A stretch of 64,000 nt of DNA from Capronia americana (Eukaryota > Ascomycota > Eurotiomycetes > Chaetothyriales > Herpotrichiellaceae): NCBI GenBank assembly GCA_016110215.1, contig JADWQD010000004.1, forward strand, positions 1,426,001 to 1,490,000, given 5' to 3'. Position 1 is the first letter of the stretch. Every line of letters begins with the position of its first letter. The notes under the pieces were generated by a model, which was given only the letters and a program-made list of their open reading frames with translations, was not told where the DNA came from and made no database searches. Of the stretch, positions 22,246 through 33,329 are shown piece after piece. A program made the translations under genes and the position numbers.

Positions 22246-22979
22246 ATGCCTACTCCGCCAGAACCCTTGATATTATACACGACAGCAGCTGGACCAAAGT
22301 GAGCGCTCTCCCTTCCTTTTTACTGTGAGTCGTGCAGAAATCACTGACTGTGTGCTTGGGCTCTCAAAGTCCGTACAAAGTCGCGGTTGTGCTCGAAGAA
22401 CTAGGATTGGCATACGAGTCACGCTTGCTTGAATTGTCCGAAGTGAAAGAGAAGCCTTTCACAGACCTCAACCCCAACGGCAGGGTCCCTGCTTTGACAG
22501 ATCCAAACACCGGATTGACGATCTGGGAGTCCGGAGCCATCATCCAGTACTTGGTCGAAATCTACGATGCAGGTGGGAAAATCACTTACCACAGCACGCC
22601 CGAGAAGTTCCTCCTGAACCAGTGGTTGCACTTCCAAGTCTCCGGGCAGGGGCCATACTACGGCCAATGTGCCTGGTTTACGCACTACCACCACGAAAGT
22701 GTACCCAGTGCAATTGATCGGTATTTGAAGGAGGTGGAAAGGGTCATCTCCGTGCTTGACACCTGGCTTCAGAAGCATACCTTCCTGGTGGGCGACAAAT
22801 GCACCTACGCGGACCTGAGCTTCGTGACTTGGGCGGTCCTCGTGCCATGGCTTGACAAGGGGAAGAAGATCCCAATGGCCCAGTATGGCGCGTATAACGC
22901 CTGGTTGGAAAGGCTTGTGACGAGGCCAGCTGTGAAGAAGGTTCTCAGTCTTCTTGAGGAGAGGAGAAAACACCTGTGA
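22246..22979 (+). CDS. Glutathione S-transferase (Ure2p-like)
   Basis: Exons 22246-22298 and 22370-22979 give 220 aa. The start MPTPPEPLILYTTAAGPN followed by PYKVAVVLEELGL is the usual thioredoxin-fold N-terminus; the junction codon (AAT) is split by a 71-nt intron. NPNGRVPAL (cis-Pro) and ESGAIIQYL (glutathione-binding Glu-Ser) are intact, followed by the all-helical domain with VGDKCTYADLSF (N-capping box). Cytosolic conjugation or glutathione-dependent isomerisation or lyase chemistry is the family role. It closes the block and could detoxify reactive intermediates (inference). Confidence 0.93.
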
Positions 22980-23626
22980 GATGGGGGCATGCGATCACTG
23001 GCGTTCTTGCTTGTCTGGGTAGCAGTGAGGTAATCGGCTACGGCTCTTCAGACTTGACATAGCTGCAGGGGGTTGAAGCTCGTATTCAGGCCAAGGCCTA
23101 CTCAACGTGCCCGCCTGGTCCCGATGAAGGTTAGAATAACATTACGAGTTCTTCGGAGTTCGGAGTGGTGGGTGGCCAACTCCACGCCGATGCGTCTGCC
23201 CGCCCTTAGAGCATAGTCGAAAGCCAAAATCCACTTATCCACCAGCCTCCTCCCCATAACATCCCCCCGGTCTGGCTTCCTGGATGCTTTGTCAATTCCA
23301 TCTGCACGGCAACTTTGCACTGGGGAAGCCATCAAGCACGGCCAAACACGGTGCCCATGGCCCCCTATACCCCTTTCCCTGCTCCTCACGCCTATGTCCA
23401 GACTTCGGGGAAATGGCCTAGATTTTACGAGTCAACGTGGCCTTTCGTACGTAGGACACAAGCGCGAAGGTAGGGCTGCCACCATTCCCCCGCAACCCCA
23501 GATCTGGGGCTGCATTCGCCGGCGTATGATGCTACATTACAGTAAGCAACTGAGCGACATCCTAAACATGGACTCTGGCTTGGATTCGTTGTGCACTGAA
23601 TCGGCCCTCACCTGCCCCTGTGCACG
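22980..23626. other. Intergenic, no gene seen
   Basis: Contains a direct repeat CGGAG-TT-CGGAG (near 23157) within CTTCGGAGTTCGGAGTGG. No coding sequence supported. Confidence 0.45.
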
Positions 23627-24843
23627 TTGCTGAACTGTCCCCGTGGCCTGTTGGTGGGCATCACGGGCATCTGGGTAGCGGTCGATTATGGCATGGCCGC
23701 GTTCTTCAGCCTTGGGGAAACGGTTCAGTGGCGACTGCTGCTCGCACTTCGCGCAGTCTGGCCACTTCTTCTGCTTCCTGCTTCCTGCTTTGCTGGCCAT
23801 CCCCGAATCTTCAAGTTACCTCTCTCGATGAAGGACAGGGCCGAAAGAGCTCTCACCGTCGTGTTGAAGCAACATGCAACCCCGGGCCGTGGAGACGACC
23901 AACGAGCAGAATCCTACCACATGCAACGGCAAGCCGAACTCGACTGCACACGCGATGTTTCATGGATCGGGTTCTTGGAAAAACAAGACCAAGACACACA
24001 CCGTCGGAGAGGCGCGTTAGTGCTCATTCTTTGCTTCCTGGCTCCGACGTCCGGAAAAATCGCCGTCAACAACTATGTATGTTCCTCCGATCTCCGCCTT
24101 TTCGTCAGACTGTCTGTCAGTGGCTAACGATTTCAGGGTCGGTCCAAGCCTAGAGTCTACAGCGCTCTTGGTTGCGGGCTATACGACCCAAGTCAGATTG
24201 CAGTGTGGTTACATCACGACGGCCACCATCTTCAGTATCATCAGGTCCCTGCTAGTTGATCGTCTCGGGAGACGACTGATCCTTATGTGCAGACTGTCAG
24301 GTTGCGCATGCATGATCTCCCTGGAGACGGCAATGGTTGCCTGCTACGCCGAGGCAGGGACAAACCAGGCCGGTCTCGTGGCTGGGGTGACGGCGCTCTA
24401 CCTGCTCGAGTCCTGCTACTGCTTCAGCGTCAACATCTGCTTGTTCGTCGTTCCGAGCGAGCTCTTTCTGAACTACCCGTGTTCGAAGGGCGTCGCTCTG
24501 GCTATTGGCGCGTGAAATCTGACAAATATAGCCTTGCTTACCACAGCTCCAACGGCCTTCCGACATGGCGGCTGGAGAGTCTTCCTGGTGAGCACCCACC
24601 ACCCAAGCAAGCCCTGTCAACTTGACAAGCCAAGGTAACCCAGGGGGATAGTTGTTTGTCATCACCACTGCCAGTGGAGTCGTATTTCTCTACTTCTTCC
24701 TCCCACAGACAAGTTCTATCCAGCTCGAAGTGACTGCCGCCGTGTTCGGCCTCATTGAGGAGGCGGCGGTGCAAGTCATGCCAAGGATATACGTATCGAC
24801 CACACCAGTAATGAAATCACCATTCATCATCACAACGACGTAG
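23627..24843 (+). pseudogene. Decayed MFS sugar-transporter-like gene
   Basis: Translated pieces follow the order of a sugar porter: a VGITGIWVAVDYGM / QWRLLLAL segment (helix 5-6 region), a degenerate cytosolic loop, then LVAGYTTQ, LLVDRLGRRLILM (the sugar-porter D-R-x-G-R-R motif), a membrane stretch to CLFVVPSEL, and FLYFFLPQTSSIQLE-like remains of the PETKG end. An intron 24076-24136 (GTATGT...GCTAACGATTTCAG) may survive. The N-terminal four helices are missing, the PESPR motif after helix 6 is gone, and stops break the frame at 24513 and 24841. Best read as a pseudogene; a highly diverged gene is less likely. Confidence 0.65.
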
Positions 24844-25261
24844 AGCAGGGGAGCGGGTCGGAAATCAGGTAGCCTGAGCCAGAGAAGGAAAGGAAACCAG
24901 AATAGAACACGAGGATGTAGTGATTAAAGAATGATGGACAAGGTTTGGGGGAAGTCACAGCGTTCTCGATCTGAGCGTCATTTACTCGTGGATGTAACAA
25001 GCTCGAATGAATGTAAGGGAGTGTTACCGTGGCAGGAGTCAAATCAATAAACATATATCCTTGACTCTTCAGTTTTTTCCCTAAGCCTTGGTCAACCAGA
25101 CAGCATTGCCAGTATCCAGTCCACGCGTTGGCGCTTTCACATCAAAACCCGGGTCGACGGATACGGGTCTCGTCGCCGTCGATACCCTGATTCATAAACG
25201 TTCATACCATTCCATGTATTTATGTATATTGGCAAGTTTGCCAGAGTTGGTCGGCACCTCC
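24844..25261. other. Intergenic, no gene seen
   Basis: 3' flank of the PLP enzyme gene and of the transporter relic. Nothing recognised. Confidence 0.5.
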
Positions 25262-26896
25262 TTATCCAGCAACATCCTCAACATCTCTCGTCCCGTCCAT
25301 GGCAATCTTTCCCTCCTCCCTCTCCTTCGCGATATCTCCACCCTCCTCCGCGAACAACTTACTCAACGCTTTCATCGTGGTATTCCCGCCACTGAACACG
25401 ATGCCAACATCCCAAATCACCTGCCTGCGCTCGCCACTCTGTCCTTTCTTCTTCTCCTGCTGCCTTTGCTTCTTGGCAACCATATCCCTAAACTCGGCGT
25501 TGAACAACACAACAGCAAGTCCCACGCACCCGCTCGGTTCCACCACGACCTTCATCCGCTCGTACACGAGCCTCATAGCCATCTTGATCTCCTCCTCCGT
25601 GACGGCGTACAGGCCCTCAACCCTCGTCTTATCGCTGATGATCGACCAGTTCGTGATCCCCACGGGCGTGCGCAGCCCATCCGCGATCGTCAGGGTCTTG
25701 ACGTGCTCGATCCTCTTGCCCTGCAGGAGCCCGCGTCGTCCGTCGTCACCGCCCTGAAATGACGGTTCCGCGCCGAAGACAAGCGTGCCAGGTTTATCGG
25801 AGAAATAAGTAGCCGTGCCGCCTAGGAGGCCGCCGCCTCCCAGCGGTGTGATCACCGCATCGAACGCGTTGGTCTCGGTCCCGCTCTCCCGCTCCCTGCT
25901 TGCCGCCGCCGCCTCGACAAACTGCCCCTCCATCTCCAATCCCGCTGTGCCCTGCCCGAGGATGATATCCGGGTGATCGTATGGCGGGACCAGGATCGCG
26001 CCTTTGTCCCTTATCACTTCGGCGACCACGGCCTCTCGTTCCTGTGACGTCGAGCCGCTGAAGATCACGTTCGGCGTGTATAGTCGCGTGCCTGCGATTT
26101 TGGACGCCGTGCTGATTGTCGGCATGACGATGTAGCTGGGGATGGAGAACGTGTGGGCCGCGAGGGCGAGGGCTTGGGCGTGGTTTCCTTGGAACGGAGC
26201 AGTCAGTACGTAGGTAAGTAGGTAGGTAGGACGTGAGTAAGTAAGGTAGTCAGCTAGGGGATACGAGCACGGAAGCAAGGAAGTAAGGGATGTCCAGGGG
26301 ACAGAACATCTAGGCTCGTAGTGAGCGAACGATATGACTCGTGATTTACATACTGCACCTCACGCCTCACACCTTGTAACGCAACGCAATGCAATGGAAC
26401 ACAATACAACGCAATGCACACAACCAGACAAAACCTCATGAACAAAACTCACAAACTCACAGATGCACTCACCACTACTATGCGTAACGACACCTCTCTT
26501 CCTCACCTCCTCGACGCCCAACTCCTCGATCAAGCGTGTAACGGCATGAAACGCGCCCCTCGCTTTGAACGCCCCGATCTTCTGGAAATTCTCGCATTTG
26601 AACCATAATCTGAACCTGGGAACGTCGTGTCCTTCACCACCAGCACCGCCACCAGAAGACCCGGTAGCAGAACCAGCACCAGCATCAACACCGACACCTA
26701 CATTACTTCCATCGAGAGGCTGGAAGAACGACGGAGGCGTTTCAGACAGGTATATTGACGGGTCGGGCGACGAGGCGATGGCGTCGAGTGACCTCCTCGT
26801 GAGGAGGGGCGTTTTGTGGATGTACGGACTTATTTTCTGGTACGCGGAGCGGATGGACGGGGGTGTCAAGGGTGGGCAGGTCGACGGGTCGGCCAT
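25262..26896 (-). CDS. Threonine dehydratase/serine racemase-type PLP enzyme
   Basis: Exons on the minus strand 26896-26473 and 26187-25262 give 449 aa when started at MADPST (a longer start at 27007 is open but starts with unusual residues). Fold-type II PLP motifs: FKCENFQKIGAFKARGA with the Schiff-base Lys, HSSGNHAQALALAA spanning the intron, and the glycine loop PLGGGGLLGG for the PLP phosphate; a late IVFSGGN matches the family. It lacks the C-terminal ACT regulatory domains of biosynthetic threonine deaminase, so it resembles catabolic L-threonine/serine dehydratases or serine racemases. A Gly/Ala/Ser-rich insert (~95-118) is unusual. The 285-nt intron is long for this window and holds a TAGG repeat. 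It lies 468 nt downstream of ilv5, same strand. Confidence 0.85.
26205..26260. repeat. TAGG/TAAG simple repeat in the PLP-enzyme intron
   Basis: Short tandem runs of GTAGGTAGG and GTAAGTAAG within the 285-nt intron. Multiple GTAAGT-like strings make alternative splice choices possible. Confidence 0.5.
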
Positions 26897-27364
26897 TGTT
26901 GGTGGTGGGATGGTCGATTGGTGCGTTACAGTAGACAGTAGACAGTATTGTCTCCCTGATGATGTTGTGTGCTCGAGGTCCGGCCTTAGGGCGAGCCGTG
27001 TCTTCAATCGGTGGCTTTACAGTACCAGCCAGGAAAAATGCCACGAGAAAGCCTGAAAGCAACGGACTGTCGCACGAGGAATGATACGCGAGAATACAAT
27101 ACGAGAAACACTACGAGGTATAGAAAAACCACGACGAATACTCCGTCCGGATGACGATCGATCTGATTTCCATACACAAGCAGAATTAGGTAAGCGTGGG
27201 GATATCCGAAATCGGCCACTCTGACCTGGCGGGACAATCAGAAGCAGGTGTTATTGCAAAATGTCATATCTACCAAAGAGTGACCTCGCCGTCTTGATAC
27301 ACCCTCAACTTTTTGGTCGGAAAACGCCTTGCCAAGACAGTATCCCCAACGGGACGGTGATCTT
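26897..27364. other. Intergenic between ilv5 and the PLP enzyme
   Basis: Holds the 3' flank of ilv5 and the promoter of the downstream PLP enzyme. No gene seen. Confidence 0.5.
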
Positions 27365-28797
27365 CTACTGGTTCTCAGGTCGGAGAGAGCTGCGGGAAAA
27401 AAGTCAGCAAGTGGTCAAAAAACCAGGCAGGACAAGCGATTGTGTCTCACCGAACAGCCTTTCCGGCACGCCAGATCTCAAGTCCCCGGATCTCCTCCAT
27501 CTCCTTCTCGAATTTCTCTCGGTAATCAGGAGCACCGTTGTATTCCAAGCTGCGTTTGGTTTCCTTGCCATCCTTCACGCTGTCGTACAGCTCGTTGAAT
27601 ACGGGCTTCAGTGTGTCCTTGAACTTCTTGGACCAGTCGATAGCACCACGACGAGCAGTGGTGGAGCAAGCGGCGTACATGTAGTCCATGCCGTTAGCGC
27701 CAATGAGTGGGTACAAAGACTGAGTGGCTTCCTCGACGGTCTCGTTGAATGCCTCGGACGGAGAGTGGCCACGTTCGCGGAGGACCTCGTATTGGGCGAG
27801 GAACATGCCGTGGATACCACCCATGAGACAGCCACGTTCACCGTACAGGTCGGAGTAGACCTCCTTCTCAAATGTGGTCTTGTAGAGATAGCCGCTTCCA
27901 ATAGCAACACCGAGGGCAACAGCCTTCTCTTCAGCTTTGCCGGTCACATCTTGGTAGACAGCGACGGACGAGTTGATGCCGCGGCCTTCGCGGAACAGAC
28001 TTCGAACGGTACGACCGGAGCCCTTGGGGGCGACCAGGATGACATCAATGTCTTTGGGGACGTCGACCTTGGTGAGGTCCTTGAAGACTGGAGAGAAACC
28101 GTGGGAGAAGTAGAGGGTCTAGGTCGTACATCTTAGCAACAGCTCACATGTTCTTCGGGTTTGTCTCACCTTTCCCTTGGTCAGTTGGGGCTTAATTGCG
28201 GGCCATGTCTCGCTCTGAGCAGCATCGCTGAGCAAGTTCATGATGATTGTCCCCTTAGAGATAGCCTCATCCACTTCGAACAGGTTCTTGCCTGGGATCC
28301 AACCATCTTGTTCGGCCTCTTTCCAGGATGTACCGTTCTTTCGGACACCGATGATGACGTTCAGGCCATTGTCTCGGAGGTTGAGGCCTTGACCATGACC
28401 TTGTGAGCCGTAGCCAATGAGTGCCAGTGTGTCATTCTTGAAGTAGTCCTATAGTGCGGTTAGGGAGGTGGGTACGGCTTGAGAGAGGGAAGTGAGCATA
28501 CGAGGAGCTTCTCACGCGGCCAGTCTTCTCGTTCTGTAGTAGACTGTCAGAAATCTTCGAGGCATGACAAAGGTGTGAACACTTACCAAACACAGTCTCT
28601 TTTGTGCCGGCGAAGTCAATTGTCTTGAGCCCGCGTGTCTGTTGCTGTGAGGGCGCTGTGAAGGCTGGTCGCTGCACTGCGGCCGTCACTGGTCTTGTCG
28701 CAAGAGCAGACGCGATAGAGCGCTTTTGCACTGAAGGGGCGCTGATCTTCTGCTTGGAAGCAGTGCGCAGAGTTCTCGCGAAGGTCTTGGAGGCCAT
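27365..28797 (-). CDS. ilv5: Ketol-acid reductoisomerase, mitochondrial
   Basis: Exons on the minus strand 28797-28587, 28533-28502, 28448-28170, 28118-27451 and 27389-27365 give 404 aa, the usual fungal length; introns 51-61 nt. An Arg/Ser/Ala-rich presequence without acids (first ~60 residues, ending near QTRGLKT) targets mitochondria. The NADPH motif GYGSQGHGQG, the DVILVAPKGSGRTVR segment, and the metal/substrate helices (EVYSDLYGERGCLMGG) are intact. It converts acetolactate and aceto-hydroxybutyrate to dihydroxy acids in valine, leucine and isoleucine synthesis, needing Mg2+. Tiny exons (32 and 25 nt) close the N- and C-terminal reading frames. Confidence 0.97.
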
Positions 28798-29477
28798 CTT
28801 GTCTGTCTGTCTGGGTGTTTTCAAGGGAGAGAGAGGAGAGTCGCGAGATATTCGAGTCAAAAGAGAACTGGTGAAAATCCGGGGAAATTTTCTGGCTGCT
28901 CACTCTCACTCTCGCTCACTCCAGCAGCAAAGCTCCCCGTCACTGTGATTGGCTGACAGCTCGCTCCGACAGCGGCGAGGCTGGGAAGCTGCCCGGAGCC
29001 TGTCAAGCCTCCCCGCCCCGCAGTCCAGACCATTTGTCCTCTTTCTCACGTGACATGTCGCAACTGGGCTGCAACTCTAAGCTTGTTCAGCCTTCTTCCT
29101 GAGGTATCACGCGTGTGCATGATGTTTTCTTTATATCCTCGATGATAACCTCAATCGTGCGGCGTCGCGCACATATCTGCCCTATCAGTCATTGTGTATG
29201 TTCCGCGAGGAAGATTGCTGGATAAGCGTTACGTCCATATCCCTGGGCAGGGCATGAGATGATATTACAAGGTCCATCAAGTAGCGATTAGATTCTATCT
29301 TTGGAGAGTTACCAACCAAAGCACAGCGGTACTGCGTTTCATTAGATACGCATCTGCTGTAAATTAGTAGCCTCGTTCTGCACTCTAGAGATACTGTATT
29401 AGCCGTACCAGTGTCAAGAGCCTCCCGAGGCCATGGCTAGGACTCTCCTAACGTCGAGGTACACCAGCAAGCCTGCT
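28798..29477. promoter_or_regulatory. ilv5 upstream region
   Basis: Promoter side of ilv5 and 3' flank of the NLR gene. A CACGTGACA element (near 29047) is visible, an E-box-like site. No ORF supported. Confidence 0.45.
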
Positions 29478-32400
29478 TCACGGTTGTTCTTTGGATCGTT
29501 TCCCAGACATTTGCGCTCGATCTTGATGTGCTTTGCGCAGCAAACCCTCTATCTCTTCAAACTTCTTCCTTCTAGAATCCTGAACTTTGATGCGAGGGAG
29601 TAGGCCCACCACAAGGTCTAGTGGAGTCTCATTCGTATGGTCGGTAGCGTCCAGGTCGATGTCGTTGGTGGACAAGAGGAACTTAACGACCTCGACCGCT
29701 TTGGCCCAAACAGCACCGTGCAGAGGAGTCGCTCCGAATGAATCCCTGCTGTTCAAGCCCAGTCTCGATGTGTCCAGGGGTCTGCATTTGATCTAACGTC
29801 GGTTAGCCAAGCAGTGTAAAGAAGATTCAAGACTGCTGTATGCCCATTTGATGCGGCCTCTGAGATAGGTGTACACCACCATCTGTCCTTCGAGTCAATT
29901 TTAGCCTGGCCAGTCTCAAGTAGTAGCTTGACTACTGCTGGATGCCCACCGGACGNNNNNNNNNNNNNNNNNNNNNNNNNNNNNNNNNNNNNNNNNNNNN
30001 NNNNNNNNNNNNNNNNNNNNNNNNNNNNNNNNNNNNNNNNNNNNNNNNNCGGACGCCGCATGTGATAGCACCGTCTTCCCGTAATGGTCCACTGATTCGA
30101 TGTCCACCTGGCCAGTCTCCAGTAGTAGCTTGACTACTGCTAGATGCCCACCGGACGCCGCATGTGATAGCACCGTCTTCCCGTAATGGTCCACTGATTC
30201 GATGTCCACCTGGCCAGTCTCCAGTAGTAGCTTGGTTACTGCTGTATGTCCATTCCCGGCCGCCAGTGATAACGCCGTCTGCCCGCCACTGTCTCTTGAT
30301 TCGATGTCCACTTGACCAGTCCCAAGAAGCAGCTTGACCACGTCCGCATGTCCATATTCTGCCGCCTTGGATAGAGCTGTCTTGCCTGTAAAGTCCGAGA
30401 AGTTCACGTCGACCTTTTTCGTTTTCAACAGTACGTTTACTAGACAGACTTTGCCATATTCGGCCGCACGGTGTAGAACTGTTCTTTTATGGTCCCCACG
30501 GATCAACAAGCAGTCTGTGATCGCAGTCTCCCACTCGGCCGGTGTAACCTGGAGTGCACTATCTTGCACAGAGCCTAGAGGGCATGAAGTGTTTTCTTCT
30601 ACGGCCAAGAGGGCTTCCACGGCCTTTCTGCTTCTGCGTTGTATTGCTGCGTTCAGGGGGTAATTATAGAGTCCCCATTTGATATCAATACATGGGACCC
30701 TTCTAACTTCGATGCTGATGAATGATTCAGTGCGCAAGAGTACATCTTATACATATGGGTCTGTGGTGCCACCTTTGTATATCTTCACTCGCGAATGCGT
30801 CTCGAACCTCAAGGTTGCCCATTTTCGGTATGGGAATTCGTTGACAAAGCGCTCTTGGTTCACACCGTATTCAGCGGCAGCATCCGCGTGGAACAGTATG
30901 TTGCGCACTGTGTAGTCCATAAATGGACAGTCCTCGGATAGTACCTCTTCCACTTTATCAAGAAGATGGTGATTTATGTACTCTTCGCAACACTTCTTCA
31001 ATCTCTCGTGGATAGAACCAGGGAAGTTGGAGGCAAGGTCAGCTTGGAGTCGTTGAAGACCATTCGACTTCAGAAGATAGTCGCGCACAGATTCGTGAAT
31101 GAACTGCACGGTTACTTTTCCGCCTTCTGTGGGTGTGGCCAGTCCTTTGGAGGAATTGAGAACGAAGTTCCGCAGAGTTTCGTCGTCAATATCTCGGGGA
31201 TCCAGGTCGCCAATCGAGTCAGGTTCACTACCTATCAAAACAGCATAGAACAGCTCGATTGGCTCCAGGGGTCGGCGTGCGAAAAGAACCCACTGTAAAC
31301 ACCAGATGAGCCGGTCCACATCATGGGTGTCCCGCGTGATGATATCGTCGAATAGTTGATCCAGACCATCGGGAATCTCATTCAAACGTTTCTTCACTGC
31401 GTGTATCTGGCCGCGATCGAAATCTTTCTTCAGGATTTGCACCACTAGAACAACCCACAAGAAGATTCCAGATGATCTGGCACAGATTTCTTCCTTCACC
31501 TGTTCGAGAATCTTATTGCGTACTCCCTTCAATTTGCCGTTGACGAACTTTGCGATGTCATTTTTGTGTTCTTCTTGGTCTTCCAGGACCAGAGAAATAC
31601 CATGTGAGACCGTGATATGAGGGTAGTGTCTGCTCGAGAAACATACGAGGAGTCTCAGCTCAGAAGTCGGCCCGAGGTCGCCGAGGTGCTCGAAGAAGGT
31701 AATCATAGTACGAATCTGGTCCTCGTCGCATTCGTCCAGAGCGTCTATGAAACATACCAAAGAGCGCCTACCGAGTCTTTTGACAGCGTGTCCAAACAAG
31801 CTTTGGAGAGCTCCGACCTCCCAAACATACGATGTCTTGGATTCCGAGAGCTTGGGTGGCAGCAGAGCGAACACGTCTTGAAGGTCCTGAAGCTCATCCA
31901 GAAGCTGGAACAATAAGGACCGGTACATCCCGAGCACAGTTTTCTCCAGCTCATCACCTCGCGCGTTGAAAAAGAATTTGATGAAGATTGCTTCGGACAT
32001 TTTACGTTTCGTGGCTGACAGGGCAAATTTCATCATTGTCGACTTCCCGGTCCCAGGGTTCCCTTTAATCCAGAGAAAACCATGATGCTCGGATGCCTTT
32101 TCCGGAGATAGCCAGTCCTTGTACTCGGGTCGGTGAAGCAACCACCGACAGGTCTCAGAATGGGTATCCTGTATAGTTGCGTGGCGAGCATCGATTTCAC
32201 TGAACTTGAGGGATCTGTGGTAGGACCGTCGTTCCTCTGCGGTAAGAGAGGGCTTTGTGTACAGCGACGATGTATCGAATCTGTCGTACGCAGCAGGCTG
32301 ACGACAATTCCTAGAAGCTCCGAACTCGTCACTCTTGGAAGCGTCGGATGGGTTATGCAGGGCATCAGTGGCCATCATGGTCAATTCGGCATGCGGCTCG

Positions 32401-33329
32401 TCATTGAGACTTCGAGAGGCTGTGGGCACAAACGAGAGAACCGCTTTAGCACACGCAGCAGCTGCGGCCGCCGCATAGGGTTGCCAGCCTTTGTTCTTGT
32501 GCGAGTCAGCGTAGTCGCAAATGCCTCGAACCACGAGACAGGGAAAGAGGTTCATCAAGCCTGCTGCCTCCATCTCGAAACACAGAACGCCCCCGTGTTC
32601 CGCGCTAATACGATCTCGTGATAGACCGTCCTTGACAACTTGGTTGCCTGATGCAACTGTTCCGTAGTGAACGACAATGTCTTGGTTCGCTCTGGGAGGC
32701 CTCTGGAGTATCTCGCCCGCAAGACATCCATCACAGGTGTCGCCACCAGCATGGTCGTAGGAAGCATCATACAACTTCTCGGTGTTCGGAGCGGGGCGTG
32801 GAAATAAGTTTCGCTGGGTCATGCTTGCCATGTAAAGGGGGATATTGCTCCGGCCAGTGCTTATCGAAGATCGCATGTTCGCCACCGCTTGAAGGAGAGT
32901 AGGGTGTGGAGAGTTGAGACTGCCATTCGCCAACTGTCGTCCACCGGATCCAGTCTTTCCAAAGTCATACTGGACGATACCCCCATAACGACCTTGCGGG
33001 TGGCTTATGACAACATCGCCGAGTCGAATATCCGCGCTCTTGCTCGGGACCCCACCGGCAATGCCTACCATGAATCCATACACAAGGGCCGGAAAAGTAC
33101 TCTGCATGTGAACAGCAACGGCTGCGGCACTGCTAGTACCGAGCTGACCGGCTGGCAGGCAAGCGATAGCAACGTTGTGCTTCCCAATGCGGCCCAAAGT
33201 ATACTGAGCCAGGTCATCTATGCGTTCGTATTCTTCGTCCAAGGCCTCTCTTGCGGCTGTGAGCTCAATGTGTAAAGCACATATCCAACCCACAGTGAAA
33301 TCTTGGATCCTGGCACGGCGTAGTTCCAT
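29478..33329 (-). CDS. Fungal NLR: PNP_UDP - NACHT - ankyrin repeats (with assembly gap)
   Basis: The first exon, 33329-30773, encodes a nucleoside-phosphorylase-like N-terminus (about 12-300; GWICALHIELTAA, GIAGGVPS, GVLCFEMEAAGLMN), then a NACHT NTPase: Walker A GNPGTGKST (423-431) and Walker B LVCFIDALDECDE (~524-536). A likely 66-nt intron (30707-30772) leads to an exon with a helical linker and ankyrin repeats of 34 residues (102 nt). Two repeats (30051-30254) are nearly identical. 94 N bases (29956-30049) lie in the array. After the gap the frame reads SGGHPAVVKLLLETGQ, then shifts once more near 29800 before the last repeat and a basic tail ending at 29478; an intron or an assembly error is possible there. 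Family role: STAND NTPase in non-self recognition or cell-death signalling. Confidence 0.88.
29956..30049. other. Assembly gap (94 N) inside ankyrin array
   Basis: The flanks CCACCGGACG (left) and CGGACGCC (right) are the same place in the 102-nt repeat. The distance between the two GGACG marks is 100 nt across the gap, against 102 nt for the next unit. Confidence 0.95.
30051..30360 (-). repeat. Tandem 102-nt ankyrin-coding repeats
   Basis: GGACGCCGCATGTGATAGCA recurs at 30051 and 30153 with almost no change over the unit; further units towards 30360 are more diverged. Each encodes 34 residues with the ankyrin pattern AVVKLLLETGQVDIES and DHYGKTVLSHAA. Confidence 0.9.

Noticed and set aside
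25088..25762. 224-aa plus-strand ORF over the PLP enzyme gene
   Set aside because: Antisense shadow of the GC-rich coding strand; composition Leu/His/Pro-rich with no domain, while the minus strand has clear PLP motifs.
27261..28136. 291-aa plus-strand ORF over ilv5
   Set aside because: Shadow of the conserved ilv5 exons and it would run through two of its introns; no family match.
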